A stretch of DNA of 64,000 nt. It comes from an uncultured Clostridia bacterium (GTDB taxonomy: Bacteria; Bacillota; Clostridia; Oscillospirales; Ruminococcaceae). The notes below the pieces were generated by a model. The model worked only from the letters and a program-made list of their open reading frames with translations, ran no database searches and had not been told where the DNA came from. The position numbers were made by a program, and so were the translations under genes. The stretch lies in assembly GCA_946545645.1 (NCBI GenBank), contig CAMNNQ010000051.1, positions 62,001 through 126,000 on the forward strand, read 5' to 3'. Of this stretch, positions 15,463 to 23,659 are shown one piece after another; position 1 is the first letter of the stretch, and each line of letters opens with the position of its first letter.

Positions 15463-16383
15463 ATGCGGCTGATAAATATCGGCTTCGGAAATATGGTCTC
15501 GGCTAACAGGCTTATTGCGCTCGTTACTCCCGAATCGGCACCTGTAAAGAGGATCATTCAGGAAGCAAGAGACAAAGGAACGCTTATCGACGCTACCTGC
15601 GGCAGAAGGACGAGAACGGTCCTTGTCATGGACAGCGACCATGTCGTTCTTTCAGCGGTCGCGCCTGAGACCGTTGGCGGCAGATTTGAGCAGGAAGATG
15701 CTCCGGATACAGAACCGAAGGATAAGCAGTTTACCGCTGATGCAAAGAAGAGCTATGCAAGGCTTTTTGTTATTTCTGCGCCCTCTGGCTGCGGAAAGGG
15801 GACGATCCTTAAACGGGTATTTGAGGATATAGACGTCTTTTATTCTGTATCTTGTACAACAAGAGCTCCGAGAGACGGTGAACGCAACGGAGTCGATTAT
15901 CATTTCATTTCCGAAAAGGAATTCAACGCTATGGTCGAAAAAGGAGCATTCCTTGAATATGCCGGTTTTTCCGATCATTGTTACGGTACGCCCATGGAGC
16001 CAGTGCTCACAAATCTTGAAAACGGCAGAGATGTGATACTGGAAATAGAGACAGACGGCGCCTTTCAGGTCAAGAAAGCTATGCCCGAGGCTGTCATGAT
16101 CTTTATTCTTGCACCTTCTGTCGGAGAGATAAGAAGAAGGCTCAGTGATCGAGGGACAGAAACGCCCGAGGTCATCGAAAAACGTATGAAACAGGCTGTT
16201 AAGGAGATCCCAAGAGCGAAGGATTACGATTATGTCATTATGAACGATGATCTTGATAAGGCTGTCTCGGATTTTGAAACTGTTTATAACTGTGTCAAGA
16301 GCGGCACATCCGGTGCCGAGAAATATATGACTGATAAAAAAGAAACGATCAAAATGATTGAAGAGGTGCTTAAAGATGCTTAG
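15463..16383 (+). CDS. gmk: RemA-guanylate kinase fusion protein
   Basis: One 306-residue frame carries two proteins that are normally separate. Residues 1-80 are RemA/DUF370, with [31 protein letters not shown] and [10 protein letters not shown]; RemA is a DNA-binding regulator of biofilm matrix genes in Bacillus. A charged linker (about 81-98) leads to guanylate kinase (about 99-290) with P-loop [19 protein letters not shown] and DYHFIS. Gmk phosphorylates GMP to GDP. No stop and no in-frame Met lie between the domains after MDSDH, so a separate Gmk start is unlikely. The order yicC-remA-gmk-rpoZ matches the Bacillus order, so the two genes seem to have joined in place. GGAGGG precedes the ATG. 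Confidence 0.93.
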   Translation: MRLINIGFGNMVSANRLIALVTPESAPVKRIIQEARDKGTLIDATCGRRTRTVLVMDSDHVVLSAVAPETVGGRFEQEDAPDTEPKDKQFTADAKKSYARLFVISAPSGCGKGTILKRVFEDIDVFYSVSCTTRAPRDGERNGVDYHFISEKEFNAMVEKGAFLEYAGFSDHCYGTPMEPVLTNLENGRDVILEIETDGAFQVKKAMPEAVMIFILAPSVGEIRRRLSDRGTETPEVIEKRMKQAVKEIPRAKDYDYVIMNDDLDKAVSDFETVYNCVKSGTSGAEKYMTDKKETIKMIEEVLKDA

Positions 16384-16588
16384 ACCAGCAGTAGTACAGA
16401 TACTTAAAAACAACGAGAGCTATTATTCACTTGTTCTCGCCGTTGCTAAAAGAGCAAGGCAGATCACTGATGAGGCTCTTGAAAACAAAGATAAGGCTTT
16501 ATTGAATATCAAGCCCGTCAAGACCGCGGTTGATGAGTTCGCATCCGGCGAATATAAGATCATAGAGGATCCGAGTCTCAGAAACTGA
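16376..16588 (+). CDS. rpoZ: RNA polymerase omega subunit
   Basis: The 70-residue product starts [10 protein letters not shown] and contains [14 protein letters not shown] and [16 protein letters not shown], the core omega helices that fold around the beta-prime C-terminus. The start at 16376 overlaps the end of gmk by eight bases and follows GAGGTG; a TTG six codons upstream is not needed. Position after gmk is conserved in Firmicutes. In Bacillus coaBC follows, but here priA comes next. Confidence 0.92.
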   Translation: MLRPAVVQILKNNESYYSLVLAVAKRARQITDEALENKDKALLNIKPVKTAVDEFASGEYKIIEDPSLRN

Positions 16589-16608
16589 TCGCTTTGGAGG
16601 TGTGAGCT

Positions 16609-19071
16609 GTGCGCGGAAAAACACTGATCGCAAAAGTCGCTGTATCCGGTGCGGCTTACAGTTTCGACAGCGAATACAGCTATTATGTTCCTGAGCCGTT
16701 GAAAGACAGTATCAGACCCGGAATGCGCGTTGTCGTCCCTTTCGGCAACGGCAACAGACGTATGATAGGTCTGGTTACACGGATGAAGACGATCGACGAG
16801 CCGGATGAGCGGGTAAAACCGCTTATGCAGGCTGCCGATGAAGAGCCTCTGATCAACGATGAGATGCTCTCGCTCATTTTCTGGCTCAAAGAGAACACCT
16901 TTTGCACATATTTTGATGCTTTCCGCAGCATGGTCCCATCCGGCTTCGGCTATAAGTTTTCCAGCAGGTATGTCCCTGCGAATGTGGAAGTCGATCCGGA
17001 GCAGCTTTCAGAGGAAGAGTTCAGAGTCCTGAGCTTTATGAAGCAGGCTGGTTCACAGCGGGAGATCAATGAATTCCTTGATCTTGCAGCGCAGCCAAAG
17101 CTGAAGCCTGTACTCGTTTCTCTAATCGATAAAGGTTATATCGAACAGGAAGACAGCATCAAGCGCAGAGTCGGAGACGAAAGCGTTAAGATGTTCCGTC
17201 TCGCGGATGAATATCTGACCTCTGTCGGGACTCAAACTGAACCCAAGCTCACTCCTAAGCAGAGAAACGTTGTTGCTCTGCTCAATGAATGCGGCTGTGC
17301 TTCATCCAAAGAGATACGCTATATGACAAGCTGTACCGAAGCCCTGCTTAAACGGATGAAGCAGAACGGTATTCTTTCTGAGTATAAGAGCGAGCTGCTG
17401 CGTAATGCCATCGGAGAAGTTGGTGAAGTCAAGGACCCGGTGTCTATTGTCCTGAATAAAGAACAGGATTCTGCATATCAGGGAATAATGCAGCTTGTAA
17501 AGGAAGGGAAGCCTGCGGGAGCTTTGCTTTACGGCGTTACCGGTAGCGGAAAAACAGCAGTTTTCTTCCGTGTCATCGACAGTGTCCTGAAACTGGGAAA
17601 GACGGCTATGATGCTCGTCCCTGAGATATCGCTCACTCCGCAGATGCTCAGACGCTTCAAGCAATATTTCGGCGGAGATATCGCCGTGCTCCATTCATCC
17701 CTTTCATTAGGACAGAGAAACGATGAATTCAAGCGTATACGTTCCGGCGCGGCAAGAATAGTTATCGGGACTCGCAGTGCAGTATTTGCTCCTTTGGAAA
17801 ATATCGGTGTTATCATTATCGATGAAGAGGGCGAGCATACATATAAATCCGAGAGCACCCCGCGATACCACGCCAGAGATGTCGCTATCCAGCGATGTGG
17901 CAGCCATAATGCCATCCTGTTGATGGCTTCTGCTACTCCTTCTCTGGAAACGTTCTACTACGCCAAAAAAGGAAGATTTCATCTTTTCGAGATGAAGCAG
18001 CGCTTTGCCGATGCTGAGCTTCCTGAAGTTGAGATCATAGATATGGCTTATGAGGGCGGGAAACTGCTGAGTGAAAAGCTGTCAAATCGCCTGAGACAGA
18101 CTCTTGATGCGCATGAACAAGCGATCCTTCTACTTAACCGCAGAGGGTTCAGCACATATGTTTCCTGTATGGATTGCCGCAAACCGGTCAGTTGCCCGAA
18201 CTGTGCTCTTCCGTTAACTTATCATAAAAAGAACGATAAGCTGATGTGTCATTACTGCGGCTTTTCGATGGATAATGTAAAAGTATGCCCTGAGTGCGGC
18301 TCCGATCACCTTTATACCAGCGGCGTCGGGACTCAGAAGATCGAGGATGAGCTTGCTTCCGATTTCCCTGATGCAAGAGTCCTGCGTATGGATGCTGATA
18401 CTGTCTTTTCGAGGTATTCCTATGAGGATGGCTTCCGGGATTTTGAAAAAGGCAAATATGACATAATGCTGGGAACACAGATGATTGCAAAAGGCCTTAA
18501 TTTTCCCAACGTTACTCTCGTAGGTGTCATTTCACTGGATAAGGCACTATTTACAGGTGATTTCCGCAGCTATGAGAGGACATTTTCACTGCTCACACAA
18601 GTTGCCGGCAGAAGCGGACGAGGTGATAAACCGGGGGTCGCGTATCTGCAAACTTATGTTCCCGACCATTTTGTACTCAATCTTGCAGCTAAGCAGGATT
18701 ATGAGCGCTTTTATGAGGAAGAGATCGAGCTGAGGCGTGCGCTGATTTATCCGCCTTTCTGTGATATATGCGTGGTCGGTTTTTCCGCTTCACTGGAAAG
18801 CAAGACGATAGAGGCTTCGCAATGGTTCACCGAAGCGCTGGCGCGTTATATAAAAGAAAACAGGCTGACACTACCGCTGAGAGCTTTGGGGCCTGCGCCC
18901 TGCACTCTTGGCAGGATAAATAATAAATACAGATACAGATTGATACTCAAATGCCGCAACACCAGACAATTCAGAAAAACGATCTCTGATGTCCTGCTTT
19001 TGTACTACAAGCAGCCAAGCCTGAGAAGTGTCAGCATCTATGCTGACATAAACGGCGATATTGGTCTGTGA
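16609..19071 (+). CDS. priA: Primosomal protein N' (replication restart helicase PriA)
   Basis: The 820-residue superfamily 2 helicase reloads the replisome at stalled forks. It has the N-terminal 3'-DNA-binding domain, a P-loop in GVTGSGKTAVF, Walker B in IIIDEEGEH and motif MASATPSLE. Two zinc-binding clusters of paired CxxC are present (CMDCRKPVSCPNC and CHYCGFSMDNVKVCPEC). Helicase motif VAGRSGRGDKPG follows. The start is a GTG at 16609 after GGAGGTG. Length is normal for Firmicutes PriA. Confidence 0.97.
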   Translation: MRGKTLIAKVAVSGAAYSFDSEYSYYVPEPLKDSIRPGMRVVVPFGNGNRRMIGLVTRMKTIDEPDERVKPLMQAADEEPLINDEMLSLIFWLKENTFCTYFDAFRSMVPSGFGYKFSSRYVPANVEVDPEQLSEEEFRVLSFMKQAGSQREINEFLDLAAQPKLKPVLVSLIDKGYIEQEDSIKRRVGDESVKMFRLADEYLTSVGTQTEPKLTPKQRNVVALLNECGCASSKEIRYMTSCTEALLKRMKQNGILSEYKSELLRNAIGEVGEVKDPVSIVLNKEQDSAYQGIMQLVKEGKPAGALLYGVTGSGKTAVFFRVIDSVLKLGKTAMMLVPEISLTPQMLRRFKQYFGGDIAVLHSSLSLGQRNDEFKRIRSGAARIVIGTRSAVFAPLENIGVIIIDEEGEHTYKSESTPRYHARDVAIQRCGSHNAILLMASATPSLETFYYAKKGRFHLFEMKQRFADAELPEVEIIDMAYEGGKLLSEKLSNRLRQTLDAHEQAILLLNRRGFSTYVSCMDCRKPVSCPNCALPLTYHKKNDKLMCHYCGFSMDNVKVCPECGSDHLYTSGVGTQKIEDELASDFPDARVLRMDADTVFSRYSYEDGFRDFEKGKYDIMLGTQMIAKGLNFPNVTLVGVISLDKALFTGDFRSYERTFSLLTQVAGRSGRGDKPGVAYLQTYVPDHFVLNLAAKQDYERFYEEEIELRRALIYPPFCDICVVGFSASLESKTIEASQWFTEALARYIKENRLTLPLRALGPAPCTLGRINNKYRYRLILKCRNTRQFRKTISDVLLLYYKQPSLRSVSIYADINGDIGL

Positions 19072-19096
19072 AAAATATAAAGGAGAATCATTCGCT

Positions 19097-19573
19097 ATGG
19101 CAATCAGAAATATCCTGAATAAAAGAGATGAGGCACTGCATAAGGTATGTAAGCCCGTTGTCAATTTTGATAAGCGCCTGCACATACTGCTGGACGATAT
19201 GGCCGAAACACTGGATAAAGCCCAGGGAGTAGGTCTTGCGGCTCCGCAGGTCGGGGTTATCAGAAGAGTTGTCATTATTGATCTCTATGACGGGAACGGT
19301 ATCCACGAGCTTATCAATCCTGAGATCATTGAGACCTCCGAAGAAACTCAGAGAGTGCAGGAAGGCTGCCTTTCCTGCCCCGGCGAGTGGGGCTATACTA
19401 TCCGCCCGAAAAAGGTAAGATTCAAGGCTCAGGACAGAGACGGCAATTGGTATGAGTCTGATGCAGAAGATCTTTTTGCTCAGGCTGTCTGCCATGAGCT
19501 CGAACATCTCGACGGACACCTCTTCCTGGAAAAAGTCGTTGAATTCATAGATCCGTCCGAAACTGAGGAATAG
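19097..19573 (+). CDS. def: Peptide deformylase
   Basis: The 158-residue enzyme removes the formyl group from new N-termini. The three conserved motifs are present: GVGLAAPQVG, EGCLSCPGEWG and CHELEHLDGHLF, the last carrying the metal-binding HExxH. The start at 19097 (MAIRNIL) fits family length and has AAGGAG 11 bases upstream; the earlier in-frame start lies inside the end of priA. It is paired with fmt, which does the opposite reaction on initiator tRNA. Confidence 0.96.
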   Translation: MAIRNILNKRDEALHKVCKPVVNFDKRLHILLDDMAETLDKAQGVGLAAPQVGVIRRVVIIDLYDGNGIHELINPEIIETSEETQRVQEGCLSCPGEWGYTIRPKKVRFKAQDRDGNWYESDAEDLFAQAVCHELEHLDGHLFLEKVVEFIDPSETEE

Positions 19574-19585
19574 AGGTGCAGGCGT

Positions 19586-20518
19586 TTGAATATAATCTTT
19601 ATGGGAACACCTGATTTCGCTGTACCGGCTCTTGAAAAACTTTATGAGCATCATAATATCCTGGCTGTTTTCACACAGACTGATAAGCCAAAAGGCAGAG
19701 GTATGAAGCTCACGGCTCCGCCTGTCAAGGAGCTTGCTCTGAAACACGGGACGCCTGTCTTTCAGCCCAAGAGCCTTAAAACCGGCGGCGAAGAGTTTAT
19801 CGAGGAAATTCGCAGGCTTGCTCCGGATTGTATAGTCGTTGCAGCATACGGGAAGATACTTCCGAAGGCTGTACTGGATATCCCGAAACTGGGATGTGTT
19901 AACATCCATGGCTCGCTGCTGCCAAAATACAGGGGAGCCGGCCCGATACAATGGGCTGTCCTCAACGGCGAAAAGCAGACAGGGATAACCACTATGCTTA
20001 TGGGGGAAGGCCTTGATACAGGCGATATGCTGGAAAAGGCAGCTACTGATATCGGCATAAATGAGACTGCTGCAGAGCTGTTTGACCGACTTTCTGTCAT
20101 CGGTTCCGAGCTTATTATCCATACACTGGAGGGCCTTGAAAAGGGAGATCTGAAGCCTGTCCCTCAGGATGAGAGCGAAGCGACCTATGCTCCCATACTT
20201 ACAAAAGATCTTTGTCCGATAGACTTCACAAAGCCTGTCGAGGAGATACATCATAAGATATGCGGCCTTTCAGACTGGCCGTGCGCAGTTACGACCTGCG
20301 GCGGTAAAAGGCTGAAGATCTACCGTTCGGAGATAGCTTCGGTCAAGCCCTGCGGAAAGCCGTGCGGCACTGTTACTGACCCGGAGCGCTTTGAAGTCGC
20401 CTGTTCAGACGGAGTGATCCGTTTTACAGAGATACAGGCTGAGGGCTCAAAGCGGATGAAAGCTTCCGATTATCTCAGAGGCAAGCCCTTGAAACCGGGC
20501 GAACTGCTTGGTATCTGA
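19586..20518 (+). CDS. fmt: Methionyl-tRNA formyltransferase
   Basis: The 310-residue enzyme formylates initiator Met-tRNA using 10-formyl-THF. It shows FMGTPDFAVPAL at the N-terminus, the folate-site motif NIHGSLLPKYRGAGPIQWA and LMGEGLDTGDML, then the C-terminal OB-like tRNA-binding domain. The start is TTG at 19586 after GAGGTG. The pair def-fmt is conserved in bacteria. Confidence 0.96.
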   Translation: MNIIFMGTPDFAVPALEKLYEHHNILAVFTQTDKPKGRGMKLTAPPVKELALKHGTPVFQPKSLKTGGEEFIEEIRRLAPDCIVVAAYGKILPKAVLDIPKLGCVNIHGSLLPKYRGAGPIQWAVLNGEKQTGITTMLMGEGLDTGDMLEKAATDIGINETAAELFDRLSVIGSELIIHTLEGLEKGDLKPVPQDESEATYAPILTKDLCPIDFTKPVEEIHHKICGLSDWPCAVTTCGGKRLKIYRSEIASVKPCGKPCGTVTDPERFEVACSDGVIRFTEIQAEGSKRMKASDYLRGKPLKPGELLGI

Positions 20519-20519
20519 T

Positions 20520-21821
20520 ATGCAGACAGCAAGAGGATTTGTAGTCGGCTTGCTGACTAGGCTGGATGCCGACAACGCATATTCAAATCTTCTTCTCGAT
20601 GACGCATTGAGCCGTTCTGGTCTTGATAAACAGGACAGGAAATTTGCTTCTGCTCTGTTTTACGGCGTTCTCGAAAGAAGATATACTCTGGACAAGATCA
20701 TTGAAGCCAATCTCAGAGACCCAAGAATTAAACTGGCCGGCTCAGTCAGGAACATCCTCAGAACAGGTATCTACCAGCTTTTGTATATGGATTCTGTCCC
20801 GGACAATGCCGCTGTTGATGAGAGCGTCAAGCTGGCTAAGGAAAGCCGCAATCCCGCTGCTTCCGGTTTTGTCAATGCTATGCTGCGCTCTTTTATCAGA
20901 GCCGGCAAATCGCTCCCGACGATCAATAAGGGTATAGATTCTTTAGCACTCGAGTATTCCTGCCCTCCGGCACTTGTCAGAAAATGGCTTAGCGAATACG
21001 GCGAGAAAAATACGCTCTCTATGCTCCGCTCTTCGCTTGGTCAGGCTCCATCCACTATCCGTGTAAACACTACAAGGACATCTGTCGGTAAGATCCTGGA
21101 GATCCTCCGAGATGACGGATTTGAAGCAGAGCAGCATCCTGTCATCAAGGACTGTGTTACAGTCAGCGGCTCATTTATAGAAGGCTCGCGTGCATATTCT
21201 CAGGGGTTATTCCATGTTCAGGATGTTTCATGTCAGCTTTGCTGTATGGCTCTCGGCGCCCGCTCGGGTGAGACGGTGCTTGATATTTGCTCTGCACCGG
21301 GAGGAAAAGCCTTTACAATAGCGGAGCTCATGAACAATGAGGGCAGGCTGCTGGCTTTTGATCTTCATAAGAACAGAGTTCGCCTCATAAAAAGCGGCGC
21401 CGAAAGATTGGGTCTGACGATCATTTCTGCTTTTGAAAACAACGGTAAAGTGTTTGACCCTGAAATGCCTGTTGCAGACAGGGTGCTCTGCGATGTGCCG
21501 TGTTCCGGCCTTGGCGTTATAAGGCGCAAGCCGGAGATAAAATACAAAGACCTTTCGGAGTTTGAAAGGCTCCCGGAGATACAGTATGCTATCCTGGAGA
21601 CTTCTGCATTGTATGTCAGAACGGGAGGTACTCTTGTCTATTCGACCTGTACGCTCTCCAAAGCTGAAAACGAGGGCGTTACAGAGAGATTCCTTAAAGA
21701 ACATCAGGATTTTGAAAAGGGCTTACTGCCTGAACTCCTGGGAAATGGACACGATATTACGATAACGCCCGACCGTTTCGGTTCGGACGGCTTTTATATA
21801 GCTGTTATGAAAAAGAGGTGA
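20520..21821 (+). CDS. rsmB: 16S rRNA (cytosine-967-C5)-methyltransferase RsmB
   Basis: The 433-residue protein has an N-terminal NusB-like helical domain (about 1-135) and a C-terminal SAM methyltransferase domain. LDICSAPGGKAFT is the SAM site. The two catalytic cysteines sit in CDVPCSGLG and VYSTCTLSKAEN. It methylates C967 of 16S rRNA. ATG 20520 lies one base after the fmt stop; an in-frame TTG at 20508 is possible but less likely. Confidence 0.94.
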   Translation: MQTARGFVVGLLTRLDADNAYSNLLLDDALSRSGLDKQDRKFASALFYGVLERRYTLDKIIEANLRDPRIKLAGSVRNILRTGIYQLLYMDSVPDNAAVDESVKLAKESRNPAASGFVNAMLRSFIRAGKSLPTINKGIDSLALEYSCPPALVRKWLSEYGEKNTLSMLRSSLGQAPSTIRVNTTRTSVGKILEILRDDGFEAEQHPVIKDCVTVSGSFIEGSRAYSQGLFHVQDVSCQLCCMALGARSGETVLDICSAPGGKAFTIAELMNNEGRLLAFDLHKNRVRLIKSGAERLGLTIISAFENNGKVFDPEMPVADRVLCDVPCSGLGVIRRKPEIKYKDLSEFERLPEIQYAILETSALYVRTGGTLVYSTCTLSKAENEGVTERFLKEHQDFEKGLLPELLGNGHDITITPDRFGSDGFYIAVMKKR

Positions 21822-21831
21822 GCCTACGGTT

Positions 21832-22872
21832 ATTATTCTTGAAGACGGCAAAACAGATATCCTTTCTCTTACAAAGGACGAGCTCACAGAGCAGATCATA
21901 GCCATGGGAGAAAAGAAATTCCGGGCTGACCAGATCTTTGCCTGGCTCCATGTTAAAAAAGTATCGGATTTTGATCTGATGTCCAATATTTCTGCACAAC
22001 TGAGAGCAAGGCTCAAAGAAAAGTTTTGTCTAAAATCACTATTTGTGGTAAAAAAGCTTGAATCCAACCGTGATAATACTGTAAAATATCTATATAGGCT
22101 TTCTGACGGCAATCATATCGAATCTGTACTGATGGAATATGAGCACGGCAACACAGTTTGTGTCTCGACACAGGTAGGATGTAAAATGGGATGCCGGTTC
22201 TGCGCTTCGACGATCGCGGGTTATAAACGTGATCTCCTTCCCAGCGAGATACTTCTCCAGGTCTATACAGCAGAGCGCGAGAGCGGTCGTAAGATAGGCG
22301 GGGTTGTACTGATGGGGATCGGTGAGCCGCTGGATAATTACGATAATGTTGTCGCCTTCCTCGGGCAGGTAAGTTCAAAGGATGGAATGGATCTTTCGCT
22401 TAGGCATGTGTCCCTCTCGACCTGCGGACTTGTCCCGAAGATATACGAGCTGTCCAAGCTGAAGCTGGGACTGACATTGTCCGTTTCGCTTCACGCTGCT
22501 GATAATGTTTCCCGAAGCGCGATAATGCCTGTCAACGACAGATACGACATAAACGAACTTATGAAAGCCTGCCGCGATTATTTTGCAGTTACAGGCAGAA
22601 GGATATCCTTTGAGTATGCTCTGATCGACGGGCATAACGATTCCAGAGAGGATGCGGCAAAACTCGCAAAGCTTCTTGGAGACTTTGTCTGCCATGTTAA
22701 TATAATACCTGTTAACAAGATAAAAGAAAGAAATTACCATTCTGACAGAAAGAGCGCCCAGAGATTCCGTGGATATCTCGAAGAACTGGGCATAAATGCA
22801 ACTGTCAGGAGAACTCTCGGAGCAGATATAGACGCTGCCTGCGGTCAGCTCAGACGGGAGTACGAAATATAA
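21832..22872 (+). CDS. rlmN: 23S rRNA/tRNA adenine-C2 methyltransferase RlmN, apparent AUU start
   Basis: Radical SAM enzyme that methylates A2503 of 23S rRNA and A37 of some tRNAs. CKMGCRFCAST is the CxxxCxxC cluster motif, VLMGIGEP and SLHAADN are core motifs, and the C-terminal catalytic Cys is in DIDAACGQLR. The first ATG in frame is 21904, but that would delete the family N-terminal helix: the frame just upstream reads DILSLTKDELTEQIIAMG, matching RlmN homologues. No ATG, GTG or TTG exists upstream in frame before the stop near 21808. GAGGTGAG (21815-21822) lies nine bases before ATT 21832, so AUU is my preferred start (346 residues). The conservative alternative is 21904-22872 (322 residues). 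Confidence 0.92.
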   Translation: MILEDGKTDILSLTKDELTEQIIAMGEKKFRADQIFAWLHVKKVSDFDLMSNISAQLRARLKEKFCLKSLFVVKKLESNRDNTVKYLYRLSDGNHIESVLMEYEHGNTVCVSTQVGCKMGCRFCASTIAGYKRDLLPSEILLQVYTAERESGRKIGGVVLMGIGEPLDNYDNVVAFLGQVSSKDGMDLSLRHVSLSTCGLVPKIYELSKLKLGLTLSVSLHAADNVSRSAIMPVNDRYDINELMKACRDYFAVTGRRISFEYALIDGHNDSREDAAKLAKLLGDFVCHVNIIPVNKIKERNYHSDRKSAQRFRGYLEELGINATVRRTLGADIDAACGQLRREYEI

Positions 22873-22891
22873 AGAAAAGGTGGTGAGCTGC

Positions 22892-23620
22892 TTGTTCTTG
22901 GCTTCAAAAACGGATATTGGCCGTAAACGTGATGAAAATCAGGATAGAGTCCGCTGCGGATTCCTCGGCGAGAATATCTCGCTTTCAATAGTCTGCGACG
23001 GTATGGGCGGAGCTTTGTCAGGCGGCGTCGCCAGCGAAGAGGCAGTCAATATCATCTATGAACGCATTTCATCCAATTTCCGTCCTGATTGGCCGCCGAA
23101 CCGTATAAGGAATCTTATGCTTACTGCTGTTCATGCGGCAAATACCATAGTATATGAAAAAAGCAAAGAAGACATAGAAAAGAACGGTATGGGTACTACC
23201 TGTGTTGCTGCATTAGTCTGCGGAAAGCATTGCTATGTCGTTAATGTCGGCGACAGCAGATGCTATCTTATGACTGAAGGCAAGATCAGGCAGGTGACTA
23301 CCGATCATACCTATGTCCGGATGCTTTTTGAGCAGGGGCAGATAACCGAGGAAGAGCTCAAGACCCATCAGATGAGGAATGTGATCACCAGAGCTGTGGG
23401 TGTAGAGCCGGATGTCGATGTTGATTACTTCGAGTTTGAGCCCGATGGGAATTTTACCCTCCTGCTTTGCTCGGATGGTCTTTCAAATTATTGTTCAAAC
23501 GAGATCATCTATGGCTTTGTCTTTGGCAAGAATCTCGACAACGCTGTTGCGGATCTCATAAATTATTCAAACGAGCAGGGCGGAAAAGATAATATCTCTG
23601 TCGCGCTCGTTGCGAATTAA
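22892..23620 (+). CDS. stp: PP2C-type protein phosphatase Stp/PrpC
   Basis: The 242-residue metal-dependent phosphatase reverses Ser/Thr phosphorylation made by the kinase encoded next. PP2C motifs are KRDENQDRV, VCDGMGGALSG, GTTCVAALV, NVGDSRCYL and LLCSDGLSNY, supplying the Asp metal ligands. The chosen start is TTG at 22892, eight bases after AGGTGGTG; a GTG at 22880 falls within that ribosome site. The stp-prkC pairing is standard in Firmicutes. Confidence 0.94.
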   Translation: MFLASKTDIGRKRDENQDRVRCGFLGENISLSIVCDGMGGALSGGVASEEAVNIIYERISSNFRPDWPPNRIRNLMLTAVHAANTIVYEKSKEDIEKNGMGTTCVAALVCGKHCYVVNVGDSRCYLMTEGKIRQVTTDHTYVRMLFEQGQITEEELKTHQMRNVITRAVGVEPDVDVDYFEFEPDGNFTLLLCSDGLSNYCSNEIIYGFVFGKNLDNAVADLINYSNEQGGKDNISVALVAN

Positions 23621-23659
23621 AAATATAAGGATAATCAAACAATATTAGGAGTTGAAATT

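Noticed and set aside
15652..16413. A 253-codon minus-strand open frame
   Set aside because: Antisense to the guanylate kinase domain.
19088..20254. A 388-codon minus-strand open frame
   Set aside because: Antisense to def and fmt, with no family resemblance and no ribosome site.
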